Assembly: GCF_000582785.1 (NCBI RefSeq)
Contig: NZ_HG931173.1
Location: 269,150 to 333,149, forward strand
DNA: 64,000 nt
DNA from: Candidatus Blastococcus massiliensis AP3
GTDB lineage: Bacteria; Actinomycetota; Actinomycetes; Mycobacteriales; Geodermatophilaceae
Reading direction: 5' to 3'
The position numbers and the translations under genes were made by a program. The notes under the pieces were generated by a model. That model was not told the origin of the DNA. It searched no databases and saw only the letters and a list, made by a program, of their open reading frames with translations. Positions within the stretch are counted from its first letter, which is position 1. Each line of letters starts with the position of its first letter. Below are positions 27,131-34,810 of this stretch, in pieces.

Positions 27131-28156
27131 TCAGCCGAAGAAGACCTCGGCCTCGGCGTAGCGCTCCGGCGGCACCAGCTTGAGCTTCTCCGTCGCCGCG
27201 CTCAGCGGCACCCGCACGATGTCGGTCCCGCGCAGCGCGACCATGACCCCGGACTCCCCGTCGTGGACGGCGTCGATCGCGGCCAGGCCGAACCGGGTGG
27301 CCAGCACCCGGTCGAACGGCGAGGGCGTGCCACCCCGCTGCACGTGCCCGAGGACGACGGCACGCGACTCCCGCCCGGTCCGCTCCTCGAGCACGGCGGC
27401 GAGCGCGGCGCCGATGCCGCCGAGGCGGACGTGGCCGAAGGCGTCCTTCTCCCCGGCCGCGAGCTGGAGGTCGCCGTCCTTGGGGGCCGCCCCCTCCGAG
27501 ACGACGACGATCGGCGAGTAGCCCGACTCGAACCGGTGCCGGCAGTGTGCGACGACGCCGTCGATGTCGAAGGGGACCTCGGGGATGAGGATGACGTTGG
27601 CCCCGCCGGCCATGCCCGCGTGCAGGGCGATCCAGCCCGCGTGGCGGCCCATGACCTCGACGACCAGCGTCCGGTGGTGGCTGTCGCCGGTGGTGTGCAG
27701 CCGGTCGATGGCCTCCATGGCCACGCCGACGGCGGTGTCGAAGCCGAACGTGTAGTCGGTGGCGTCGAGGTCGTTGTCGATCGTCTTGGGCACGCCCACG
27801 ACGGCGACCCCGGCCTGGGCCAGTCGGGTGGCGACGCCGAGGGTGTCCTCGCCGCCGATCGGGATCAGCGCGTCGATGCCCAGCCGGTCGAGGGTGGCGA
27901 GCACGCGGTCGGCGCCGCCCTCCACCGCGTAGGGGTTGGTGCGCGACGTGCCCAGAACCGTGCCGCCGCGGGGCAGGATCCCGCGCACGGCGGAGAGGTC
28001 GAGGGGCACCGTGTCCCCCTCCAGCACCCCCCGCCAGCCGTCCCGGAAGCCGACGACCTCGTCGCCGTGCTCGCCGATGCCCTTGCGCACCACCGCCCGG
28101 ATCACCGCGTTGAGGCCGGGGCAGTCGCCGCCGCCGGTCAGGATGCCGATGCGCAT
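27131..28156 (-). CDS. pfkA: 6-phosphofructokinase
   Basis: A 341-residue PFK of group III type. N-terminal ILTGGGDCPGLNAVIR, then IGGEDTLGVA, VGVPKTIDNDLDATDYTFGFDTA, VEVMGRHAGWIAL, IPEVPFD and GHVQRGGTPSPFDR. The residues matching E. coli positions 104 and 124 are Asp (GGED) and Lys (PKTIDND). This is the pattern usually linked with pyrophosphate-dependent or mixed enzymes, rather than Gly/Gly of ATP-PFK, so the phosphoryl donor is uncertain. ATG 28156 has GGAGG 7 bp upstream. It is a separate unit just downstream of no other same-strand gene within 150 bp. Confidence 0.92.
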   Translation of the reverse strand: MRIGILTGGGDCPGLNAVIRAVVRKGIGEHGDEVVGFRDGWRGVLEGDTVPLDLSAVRGILPRGGTVLGTSRTNPYAVEGGADRVLATLDRLGIDALIPIGGEDTLGVATRLAQAGVAVVGVPKTIDNDLDATDYTFGFDTAVGVAMEAIDRLHTTGDSHHRTLVVEVMGRHAGWIALHAGMAGGANVILIPEVPFDIDGVVAHCRHRFESGYSPIVVVSEGAAPKDGDLQLAAGEKDAFGHVRLGGIGAALAAVLEERTGRESRAVVLGHVQRGGTPSPFDRVLATRFGLAAIDAVHDGESGVMVALRGTDIVRVPLSAATEKLKLVPPERYAEAEVFFG

Positions 28157-28307
28157 GCGTACCTCCGGGAGGGAGCGGGCCGGCCGAGGGGTTGTCCCGG
28201 GTCATGATGCCGCAGGTCGAGCCCTCCCCGGACCCGGCGCGCAGCATCGGGATCACCGGCGTGACCGGGGCCTCGTGCCGTGGCCGCACACACCTCCGCG
28301 GCTGAGA

Positions 28308-28892
28308 TCAGCCGGTCGCCATCCACCAGGTCGTGGGACCGTCCGGGGCCAGCCGCTCCTCGTGCCGCACCGACATCCCGTGCGCCTCGTAGAACGGCAC
28401 GTTCGCCGGGTTCATCGTCTCCAGGCAGGCTTCCAGCCCCTCCGCGCGGGCCGCGGCGAGCCCGCGCTCGAGCAGCTCACCCCCGCCGCCGCGGCGCCAG
28501 GCGGACGGGTCCACCGCGAGCAGGTGCAGGTAGGCGTGCGGCCCGGGTGTCCGCCGCTGCTCGAGCACCTGCATCGCCCCGCCGATCTCCATCGCGCGCT
28601 CCACCCCCATGAGAGCGGTCATCAGCCCGCCGACCGACGGCAGTTCCTCCGGTGCGGACTCGGCGGGCGCGTCCGGCGTCGGCCACCGCCACATCGCGAC
28701 GCCCACGGGGTCGGGCTGCGCCAGGACGTCGACGCGGCCGTCGGCGAGGTAGTGCTCGGCGAGCAGCCCGAACAGCGCGGCGACGGCGTGCGGGCGCGAG
28801 TCGTCGTCCGGGAAGAACCAGACCATGAGCGGGTCGTCGGTGAAGGAGCGGGCCAGGATGGTGCGCGCCCTCACGACGCTGATGTCTGCCAC
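28308..28892 (-). CDS. GNAT family N-acetyltransferase
   Basis: A 194-residue GNAT protein. The acetyl-CoA binding region is LLAVDPSAWRRGGGGELLERGLAAARAEG, with the conserved C-terminal part CLETMNPANVPFYEAHGM. The N-terminal SFTDDPLMVWFFPDD is typical of a subgroup with unknown substrates. GTG 28892 is the likely start, since VADISVVRARTIL matches the usual beginning; a perfect 11-bp inverted repeat straddles it. It lies 44 bp after the end of the exonuclease gene on the same strand. Confidence 0.85.
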   Translation of the reverse strand: MADISVVRARTILARSFTDDPLMVWFFPDDDSRPHAVAALFGLLAEHYLADGRVDVLAQPDPVGVAMWRWPTPDAPAESAPEELPSVGGLMTALMGVERAMEIGGAMQVLEQRRTPGPHAYLHLLAVDPSAWRRGGGGELLERGLAAARAEGLEACLETMNPANVPFYEAHGMSVRHEERLAPDGPTTWWMATG

Positions 28893-28911
28893 GCCGTGCA
28901 GCGTGGCAGAC
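28884..28911. repeat. Perfect inverted repeat over the GNAT start codon
   Basis: GTCTGCCACGC (28884-28894) and GCGTGGCAGAC (28901-28911) flank a 6-nt loop. The arm contains the GTG start of the acetyltransferase gene. It could end the upstream exonuclease transcript, hide the start codon, or bind a regulator. Confidence 0.6.
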
Positions 28912-28936
28912 CGCGGGACGCCGGCACCCACCGCGC

Positions 28937-29428
28937 TCAGCGGCCCGCGGCCTCCATGGCGTGCCAGCGGGCGAGGTTGTAGCGGGCGTCGACCAGCGCG
29001 TCGTGCGTGCCGTCCGGCTTGGGCGGCAGCGGCGGCTGCCCGACGTCGTCCCACCGCTGGCGCAGCTCCCGGGTGAACCGCGGGATCGGCCGCGGCAGGG
29101 CGGGCATCGCGCCCCAGAGCTGGGCCAGCGCGACGTGGTCGTAGGCGGCGAACCATGCCCAGAGCTCGATCTCCTCTCCCGGTCCCGTGAGGAAGGCCAG
29201 CAGGTCCTCGCGGATCCGCTCGCGGTTGCGCCACGCCTTGTCGGCCGGAGGTGGCAGCTGGTCGAGCACGTTCCGGCGCACCCACGGGATGGCCCTGCGC
29301 TCGTCGAACTCCGTGCTGACGGCGTAGAACTCGCGCCCCGTCTCGTCGACGACGCCGATGGAGACGAGGTCGATGGTGGTGCCGTCCTCGATGAACTCGG
29401 TGTCGTAGAAGAACCGCCGCACGCTCAC
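28937..29428 (-). CDS. Rv2179c-type 3'-5' exoribonuclease (DEDDh)
   Basis: A 163-residue RNase-T-like exonuclease. Catalytic acidic residues sit in FYDTEFIEDG (DxE), WAWFAAYDHVAL and THDALVDARYN (HxxxxD). It matches the small M. tuberculosis enzyme Rv2179c, a 3' exoribonuclease that acts on RNA overhangs. The GTG start at 29428 overlaps the RidA-family stop by 4 bp (GTGA), so the pair is coupled. The order aroG-Rv2179c is the same as in M. tuberculosis, with pfkA and the acetyltransferase inserted. Confidence 0.9.
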   Translation of the reverse strand: MSVRRFFYDTEFIEDGTTIDLVSIGVVDETGREFYAVSTEFDERRAIPWVRRNVLDQLPPPADKAWRNRERIREDLLAFLTGPGEEIELWAWFAAYDHVALAQLWGAMPALPRPIPRFTRELRQRWDDVGQPPLPPKPDGTHDALVDARYNLARWHAMEAAGR

Positions 29429-29874
29429 GCGGTCACTGTCTCACCGTCGTGCGGGGGCGCCGGCTCGTTCCAGCTGTCGCGCACCGCCACCGCCTCGACC
29501 TCGACGAGCTGGTCGGGGTAGCCGAGGACGGTCACGCCGACCAGGGTGCTCGGCGCGTCGTGGTCGCCGAAGGCCGCCCGCACGACCTCCCAGGCCGCGT
29601 GGAGGTCGGCGCGGTCCGTCGTCGCCACGTACACGGTGGTCTTCAGGACGTCGCCCAGCCCCGCACCGGAGGCCTCCAGCGCCGCAACCAGGTTGTCCAC
29701 GACCTGCCGTGTCTGGCCGGCCACGTCACCGACGGCGACGACGGCGCCGTCGGCGTCCAGCGGGCAGGCGCCGGCCGTGAAGACCATGCGCCCCGGGTCG
29801 GTGACGGCCGCGTAGGCGTACGGGACGGCGGCGGCCAGCGTCGGCGGGCGGACGAGCTCGATGCCTGTGGTCAC
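29425..29874 (-). CDS. RidA family protein (YjgF/YER057c/UK114)
   Basis: A 149-residue RidA-fold protein with VFTAGACPLDADG, QTRQVVDNLVAALEASGAGLGDVLKTTVYV and LVEVEAVAV. True RidA deaminases remove 2-aminoacrylate-type imines; the catalytic Arg of the classical family (usually near RxxxEVEAxA) is not obvious here because the C-terminal segment reads YPDQLVEVEAVAV, so activity is uncertain. The GTG at 29874 is divergent from glpK and CAGAAT lies 6 bp upstream. It is coupled to the exonuclease gene. Confidence 0.85.
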   Translation of the reverse strand: MTTGIELVRPPTLAAAVPYAYAAVTDPGRMVFTAGACPLDADGAVVAVGDVAGQTRQVVDNLVAALEASGAGLGDVLKTTVYVATTDRADLHAAWEVVRAAFGDHDAPSTLVGVTVLGYPDQLVEVEAVAVRDSWNEPAPPHDGETVTA

Positions 29875-29880
29875 CGGCCG

Positions 29881-29917
29881 ATTCTGGAGCACGCCGTCGG
29901 ACGTCGCCCGCTAGGTT
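29881..29917. promoter_or_regulatory. Divergent leaderless promoters for the RidA gene and glpK
   Basis: Minus-strand CAGAAT (29886-29881) is 6 bp before GTG 29874. Plus-strand TAGGTT (29912-29917) is 7 bp before ATG 29925. The whole divergent region is only 50 bp. Confidence 0.5.
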
Positions 29918-29924
29918 CGCTGTC

Positions 29925-31394
29925 ATGCCGGTCCTCGCCATCGACGCAGGTACGACCGGGGTGACCGCGCTGGTCGTGGGCGAGGACGGGAACGTCCTGT
30001 CCCGCGGCTACCGCGAGTTCGCCCAGCTGTTCCCCCGACCGGGCTGGGTGGAGCACGAGCCCGACGACATCTGGACGGCCACGGTCGCCGCCTGCCGCGA
30101 GGCGCTGGCGGGCACCGAGCAGCAGCCGACCTGCATCGGCATCACCGACCAGCGCGAGACCGCCGTCGTCTGGGACCGGCGCACGCTGCGCTCCCCCCGT
30201 CCCGCCATCGTCTGGCAGGACCGCCGCACCACGGAGATCTGCGACCGGCTGCGGGGCGACGAGGAGCGGGTCTCCCGGCTGACCGGGCTGCGGATGGACC
30301 CCTACTTCACCGGCACCAAGTTCGCCTGGCTCGCCGAGCACGAGCCGGGGCTCTGGTCGGACGTGCGGGACGGCGTCCTCGCCCTGGGCACGGTCGACTC
30401 CTACCTGATCGCCCGGCTCACCGGTGGCGCCGCGCACGTCACCGACCCGAGCAACGCCAGCCGCACGCTGCTCTACGACCTGGAGAAGGGCGACTGGTCC
30501 GACGAGCTGTGCGACCTGTTCGACGTCCCCCGGTCGGCGCTGCCGGAGCTCGTGCCGAACTCCGGCGTCGTCGGCACCACCGACCCCGACTCCTTCCTCG
30601 GCCGGTCGCTGCCCATCGCGGGCATCGCAGGCGACCAGCAGGCGGCGCTGTTCGGGCAGGCCTGCTTCACCCCCGGGATGAGCAAGTGCACCTACGGCAC
30701 CGGCTCGTTCGTGCTGACGAACACCGGGTCGACGCCGGTCCGCTCCGAGGCCGGGCTGCTCACCACCGTCGCCTGGGACCTGGGCGAGGGCCTGGTCTAC
30801 GCCCTCGAAGGCGCGATCTTCGTGACCGGTGCCGCCGTGCAGTGGCTGCGGGACGGCCTCGGGCTCATCGACTCCGCCGCGGAGATCGAGGGGCTGGCCC
30901 GCACCGTGCCCGATTCGGGTGACGTGGTCTTCGTGCCCGCCCTGACCGGCATGGGCGCCCCGCACTGGGACCCGCACGCCCGCGGCGCGATCCTCGGCAT
31001 CACCCGCGGCACCACCCGGGCGCACATCGCGCGGGCCACGCTGGAGGCGATCTCGTTCGAGGTGCGCGACGTCGTCGACATCATGGTCGACGAGGCCGGC
31101 CTCGAGGTGCCCGAGCTCTCGGCCGACGGCGGGGCCAGCGCGAACGACCTGCTGCTCCAGCTGCAGGCCGACCAGCTCGGGGTGCCCGTGCGCCGCCCGC
31201 AGGTGACCGAGACGACGGCGCTGGGGGCGGCGTTCCTCGCCGGTCTCGGCACCGGGGTGTGGGGCTCGACCGACGAGCTGGCGCAGACCTGGGCACTGGA
31301 CCGGCGCTTCGAGCCGACCGCGGGCGCCCGCGAGGACGGCCGGCACGAGCGCTGGCGTGGGGCCCTCCCCCGCGCCGGCCGCTGGACGAACTGA
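29925..31394 (+). CDS. glpK: Glycerol kinase
   Basis: A 489-residue FGGY kinase. It phosphorylates glycerol to sn-glycerol 3-phosphate with ATP. Motifs: AIDAGTTGVTALVV, GWVEHEPDDIW, GITDQRETAVVWDR, VWQDRR, TGLRMDPYFTGTKFAWL, CTYGTGSFVLTNTG, and the C-terminal ADGGASANDLLLQLQADQLGVPV. The length is normal (about 500). It is alone, with no glpF or glpD in the window, and converges with a lipoprotein gene 4 bp away. Confidence 0.92.
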   Translation: MPVLAIDAGTTGVTALVVGEDGNVLSRGYREFAQLFPRPGWVEHEPDDIWTATVAACREALAGTEQQPTCIGITDQRETAVVWDRRTLRSPRPAIVWQDRRTTEICDRLRGDEERVSRLTGLRMDPYFTGTKFAWLAEHEPGLWSDVRDGVLALGTVDSYLIARLTGGAAHVTDPSNASRTLLYDLEKGDWSDELCDLFDVPRSALPELVPNSGVVGTTDPDSFLGRSLPIAGIAGDQQAALFGQACFTPGMSKCTYGTGSFVLTNTGSTPVRSEAGLLTTVAWDLGEGLVYALEGAIFVTGAAVQWLRDGLGLIDSAAEIEGLARTVPDSGDVVFVPALTGMGAPHWDPHARGAILGITRGTTRAHIARATLEAISFEVRDVVDIMVDEAGLEVPELSADGGASANDLLLQLQADQLGVPVRRPQVTETTALGAAFLAGLGTGVWGSTDELAQTWALDRRFEPTAGAREDGRHERWRGALPRAGRWTN

Positions 31395-31398
31395 CGCC

Positions 31399-31842
31399 TC
31401 AGGCGCAGTTCTCCTCCTCCCACGCGAGGACGCGCTCCTCGGCCGCGGAGGCGGCGTCCTGGTTCGGGTCCTCCCCCGTCGCGGCCCGGGCGCGGATGCC
31501 GTCGAGCATCACGGGGACGTCGTCGGCGATCTCCTCGGGCGCCACCCGCTCGAGCTCCTCGAACTGGGCCGAGCCCTGCTCGAGGAGCTGCTGCTCCCGG
31601 CGCATGTACTCCTCCTCACCGGCGTCCTCCGGGACGTCGGCGAAGATCCCCTCGCCGATCGCCTCCAGCTCGGCGGTCAGCTCGCAGTAGCGGTCGGCGT
31701 CCCCGCCCGCGGCGGAGGTCGCGGCGGAGGTCGCGGCCGGCCCGGGCGCGGACTGCGTGTCCGGCTCGTCGTCGCCGCAGGCGGCGAGCGCCAGCGCGAG
31801 CCCGCCGGCGAGGACGAGCGGGGCGAGACGGGTGCGGTTCAT
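31399..31842 (-). CDS. Small secreted lipoprotein
   Basis: 147 residues. A signal peptide (MNRTRLAPLVLAGGLALALAAC) ends in the lipobox LAAC, so the Cys should be lipid-anchored outside the membrane. The mature part is acidic, Ala/Glu-rich, with two more Cys (RYCELT and the C-terminal ENCA) that could form a disulfide. I recognise no family. ATG 31842 has a strong AGGAGG 8 bp upstream. It is divergent from the sensor kinase gene. Confidence 0.8.
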   Translation of the reverse strand: MNRTRLAPLVLAGGLALALAACGDDEPDTQSAPGPAATSAATSAAGGDADRYCELTAELEAIGEGIFADVPEDAGEEEYMRREQQLLEQGSAQFEELERVAPEEIADDVPVMLDGIRARAATGEDPNQDAASAAEERVLAWEEENCA

Positions 31843-31987
31843 GTCGGTTCCTCCTGGTGTGGGTCGGTGCACCGAGAGTGGGGCGCCGCCGCGCTGCCGT
31901 CGTCGGCCCCGGGAACCCTTCCGGCGTCGTTCCCGGGGACGACGGACGCCGTCCCGCAGGAGGATGTGCGGGAGGCCCGCCGCTCGG

Positions 31988-31993
31988 TACGTT
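31988..31993 (+). promoter_or_regulatory. -10 element of a leaderless promoter for the sensor kinase gene
   Basis: TACGTT lies 7 bp before ATG 32001. Confidence 0.5.
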
Positions 31994-32000
31994 CCGCGCC

Positions 32001-33134
32001 ATGAGCGGCGCCGAGGAACGCTGGCCCCGGTGGGCCGACCCGGCGATCGCCACGGCGCTCACCGCGCTGGCGGTGGTGGAACTGGCGCTCGCCGACCCGC
32101 GATCGCCGGCCTGGCAGTACCCGGTCGTCGTCGTCATGACCGCTGCGTTGGCCTGGCGCCGACGGACGCCGGTCACGGTGCTCGCCGTCGTGCTCGGGGC
32201 GATCCTGGTGCAGCAGGCGAACGGGCTGCCCCTCGACGGCCTGCACGTGCCGCTGGCCCTCTACCCGGCGTTCTACTCCGTCGGTGCGCACCGGCCACTG
32301 CGCCCCGCGATCAGCGGGCTCGCCGTCGGACTCGTCCTGCTCGGGCTCGGCAGTCTCCTCGAGGACGTGCCCACGGGCGACTACGTCTTCATCGGCGTCA
32401 TCGGTCTGGCCCTCTGGGGTGCGGGGGCGGCCATCCGTGCCCGGATCGCCGCCGCCGTCGAGGCGCAGACACGTGCGCGGCTGGCCGAGGAGCGGCAGGA
32501 TCGGGCCGCCGCCGCCGCGGTCGCCGACGAACGGGGCCGGATCGCCCGGGAGCTGCACGACGTCGTCGCGCACTCGGTCAGCGTCATGGTCATGCAGGCC
32601 GGTGCGCTGCGGCGCATGCTGCCGGCCGACCAGGAGAAGGCGCTCGGCGTGGCCGGGACCGTCGAGCGCACGGGCCGCGAGGCGCTGGTCGAACTGCGCC
32701 GCATGCTGGGCCTGCTGCGTGCCGACACCGAGGGCGTCCCCCTGGCGCCCCAACCCGGCCTGGCGCGGATGCCCGAGCTCGTGGAGAGCACCGAGGCCGC
32801 GGGTGTTCCCGTGGCTCTGGTGATGGACGAACCGCCCACGGCCCTGAGTCCCGGCGTCGACCTGTGCGCCTTCCGGATCGTCCAGGAATCGCTGACCAAC
32901 GTGATCAAGCACGCCGGCCCGGCCTCCGCCCGGGTCGCGGTGCGCTTCCCACCCCGCTCGGTGACCGTGGAGGTCGTGGACGACGGCCGCGGCGGGGTGC
33001 CGGCGACCGGCGGCGGCCACGGGCTGCTCGGCATGCAGGAGCGCGTGGCCGTGTTCGGGGGCTCGCTGTCGGTGGGGCCGGAGCCGGGCGGCGGGTTCGC
33101 CGTCCGGGCGACGCTGCCCCTGGAGCCCCGGTGA
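32001..33134 (+). CDS. Two-component sensor histidine kinase (HisKA_3 / NarL-DesK type)
   Basis: 377 residues. The N-terminal half holds about four to five hydrophobic helices with little extracellular sequence. The dimerisation/phosphoacceptor part is ERGRIARELHDVVAHSVSVM with the His, followed by an HATPase domain (FRIVQESLTNVIKHAG as the N box and VEVVDDGRGG as a G box). The stimulus is unknown; such short-loop sensors often sense the membrane. The stop overlaps the start of the response regulator by 4 bp (GTGA). Confidence 0.92.
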   Translation: MSGAEERWPRWADPAIATALTALAVVELALADPRSPAWQYPVVVVMTAALAWRRRTPVTVLAVVLGAILVQQANGLPLDGLHVPLALYPAFYSVGAHRPLRPAISGLAVGLVLLGLGSLLEDVPTGDYVFIGVIGLALWGAGAAIRARIAAAVEAQTRARLAEERQDRAAAAAVADERGRIARELHDVVAHSVSVMVMQAGALRRMLPADQEKALGVAGTVERTGREALVELRRMLGLLRADTEGVPLAPQPGLARMPELVESTEAAGVPVALVMDEPPTALSPGVDLCAFRIVQESLTNVIKHAGPASARVAVRFPPRSVTVEVVDDGRGGVPATGGGHGLLGMQERVAVFGGSLSVGPEPGGGFAVRATLPLEPR

Positions 33135-33784
33135 GCACCCGGGTCCTGCTGGCCGACGACCAGGCGGTCATGCGCTACGGACTGCGGCTCATCCTCGAGG
33201 GCGAGCCGGACCTCGACGTGGTCGGGGAAGCCGGCGACGGCGAGGCGGCCGTGGCGGCGGTCGAGCGACTGCGACCCGACATCGTGCTCATGGACATCCG
33301 CATGCCGCGGCTGGACGGCATCGAGGCCGTGCGCCGCATCGTCGCCTCGGGCGCGCCGACCCGCGCGCTCATGCTGACCACGTTCGACCTGGACGACTAC
33401 GTCTTCGGTGCGCTGCGGGCCGGGGCCAGTGGCTTCCTGCTCAAGGACGCGCCGCCGGAGGACCTCGTCGCCGCCGTCCGGCTCGTCGCCGAGGGCGAGG
33501 CCCTGCTCGCGCCGTCGGTCACCCGCCGGGTGATCGAGGAGTTCGTGCGGCGCCCGGCGCCGGCCCGGAACGGCGGGACGCACGAGGCCCTCACCGCCCG
33601 GGAGCTGGAAGTGCTGCGGCGGGTGGCCCGTGGGCTCACCAACGCCGAGATCGCCGCGGAGCTGTTCGTCAGCCGGACGACGGTGAAGACGCACGTCGCC
33701 CGCCTCCTCGCCAAGCTCGGCCTGCGCGACCGGGTGCAGGCGGTCGTGCACGCCTACGAGCACGGCCTCGTCGACGGCCGCTGA
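33131..33784 (+). CDS. NarL/LuxR-family response regulator
   Basis: 217 residues. The receiver domain has LLADDQ at the N-terminus, the phosphoacceptor Asp in IVLMDIRMPRLDG, LTTF and KDAPPEDL (Lys). The C-terminal LuxR HTH is LTARELEVLRRVARGLTNAEIA then SRTTVKTHVARLLAKLGLRDR. It is the partner of the coupled kinase. No target promoter is evident. It converges with the SDR gene, 15 bp away. Confidence 0.93.
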   Translation: MSTRVLLADDQAVMRYGLRLILEGEPDLDVVGEAGDGEAAVAAVERLRPDIVLMDIRMPRLDGIEAVRRIVASGAPTRALMLTTFDLDDYVFGALRAGASGFLLKDAPPEDLVAAVRLVAEGEALLAPSVTRRVIEEFVRRPAPARNGGTHEALTARELEVLRRVARGLTNAEIAAELFVSRTTVKTHVARLLAKLGLRDRVQAVVHAYEHGLVDGR

Positions 33785-33799
33785 CGCCCCCGGACGTCG

Positions 33800-34702
33800 T
33801 CAGGCGGCGCCCTGGGAGCGGTCGCCCACCGAGTTCGCGCCGAACTCGCGGCCCTGGAGGGCGGCGATGTCCCGCTCCAGCTCCGGCACCCGCTGGGCAG
33901 CCGCCCGCATCATCACCTTCTCCGACAGCGCCCCGGTGACCAGCTGGCGCAGCGCGGCCACGGTGCCGACCGAGCGCGGGACGAAGACCCGCCGGCCGCG
34001 GGTCTCCAGGTTCTCCACCAGGGCCTCGGCGCAGGCCTCGACCGAGGTGAAGGCGCCCAGCGGGCCGGGCAGCGTGGAGCGGACCTGCTTGAAGGTGGGC
34101 AGCGCGGCCTCGGTGTCGCGGACCATGTCGGTGTCGATCCAGGTGGGGTGCGCGCTGGCGACCGTGACGCCGCGGTGCGCCACCTCCAGGCGCAGCACGT
34201 CGCCGAACCGCTCGACGCCGGCCTTGGACGCGCAGTACGCGCTCATCCCGGGCAGCACGGTGAACGCCCCGGCCGAGCTGATCAGCAGCACGTGGCCCCG
34301 CCGCTTGGCGATCTCCGGCAGGGCGGCGTGGGCGGTGAGCATGGTGCCGGTCAGGTTGACCTCGATGGTGCGCGCCAGGGCGTGCGCGGACGACGTCATC
34401 ACGGTGGTCAGCGGCGCGATGCCCGCGTTGGCGACGACGATGTCCAGCCCGCCGAACGTGTCGACGCTCCGCTGGACGGCGGCCTTCAACGCCTCGGGGT
34501 CGGTGACGTCCGCCTCGACCCACAGGTGCTCGGGGCCCAGCTCGTCGGCGACCCGGGCCAGCACGTCGGGCTCCAGCCCGACCAGAGCCACCCGGGCCCC
34601 GCGGGCCGCCGCCTTGCGGGCCAGCGCCGCGCCGATGCCGCGCGCCGCGCCGGTGATCAGGACCGACCGGCCGGCCAGGGAAGTACGGGGACGACGCGCC
34701 AT
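33800..34702 (-). CDS. Short-chain dehydrogenase/reductase
   Basis: A 300-residue classical SDR. The cofactor motif TGAARGIGAALARKAAARGA is followed by VANAGIAPL, ISSAG and the catalytic YCASK (Ser-Tyr-Lys). It oxidises an alcohol or reduces a ketone with NAD(P). ATG 34702 has GAGGAG 6 bp upstream. It is divergent from a Baeyer-Villiger-type monooxygenase gene. The set FMO-hydrolase-SDR recalls the mymA-lipR-sadH genes of M. tuberculosis. The shared operator region suggests joint control. Confidence 0.9.
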   Translation of the reverse strand: MARRPRTSLAGRSVLITGAARGIGAALARKAAARGARVALVGLEPDVLARVADELGPEHLWVEADVTDPEALKAAVQRSVDTFGGLDIVVANAGIAPLTTVMTSSAHALARTIEVNLTGTMLTAHAALPEIAKRRGHVLLISSAGAFTVLPGMSAYCASKAGVERFGDVLRLEVAHRGVTVASAHPTWIDTDMVRDTEAALPTFKQVRSTLPGPLGAFTSVEACAEALVENLETRGRRVFVPRSVGTVAALRQLVTGALSEKVMMRAAAQRVPELERDIAALQGREFGANSVGDRSQGAA

Positions 34703-34725
34703 GGGGCACTCCTCGGGTTCTCGAA

Positions 34726-34774
34726 TTGAGCATTGCTCAACGGCCGTTGTAGCTTGTTGAGCGTTGCTCAGCAA
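34726..34774. promoter_or_regulatory. Two palindromic operators overlapping divergent promoters
   Basis: Operator 1, TTGAGCATTGCTCAA (34726-34740), is a perfect palindrome. Operator 2 has core TTGAGCGTTGCTCAG (34757-34771), with matching flanks from 34754 to 34774. Their centres are 31 bp apart, about three helical turns. Plus-strand promoter: TTGAGC (34726), 18 bp, TAGCTT (34750). Minus-strand promoter: TTGCTG (34774), 17 bp, TACAAC (34751). The operators thus cover elements of both. The TetR regulator encoded at 37307 is the likely binder. Confidence 0.72.
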
Positions 34775-34810
34775 GCCGGAGGGACCCCGGCGAGGAGAAG
34801 GAGCCGATCG

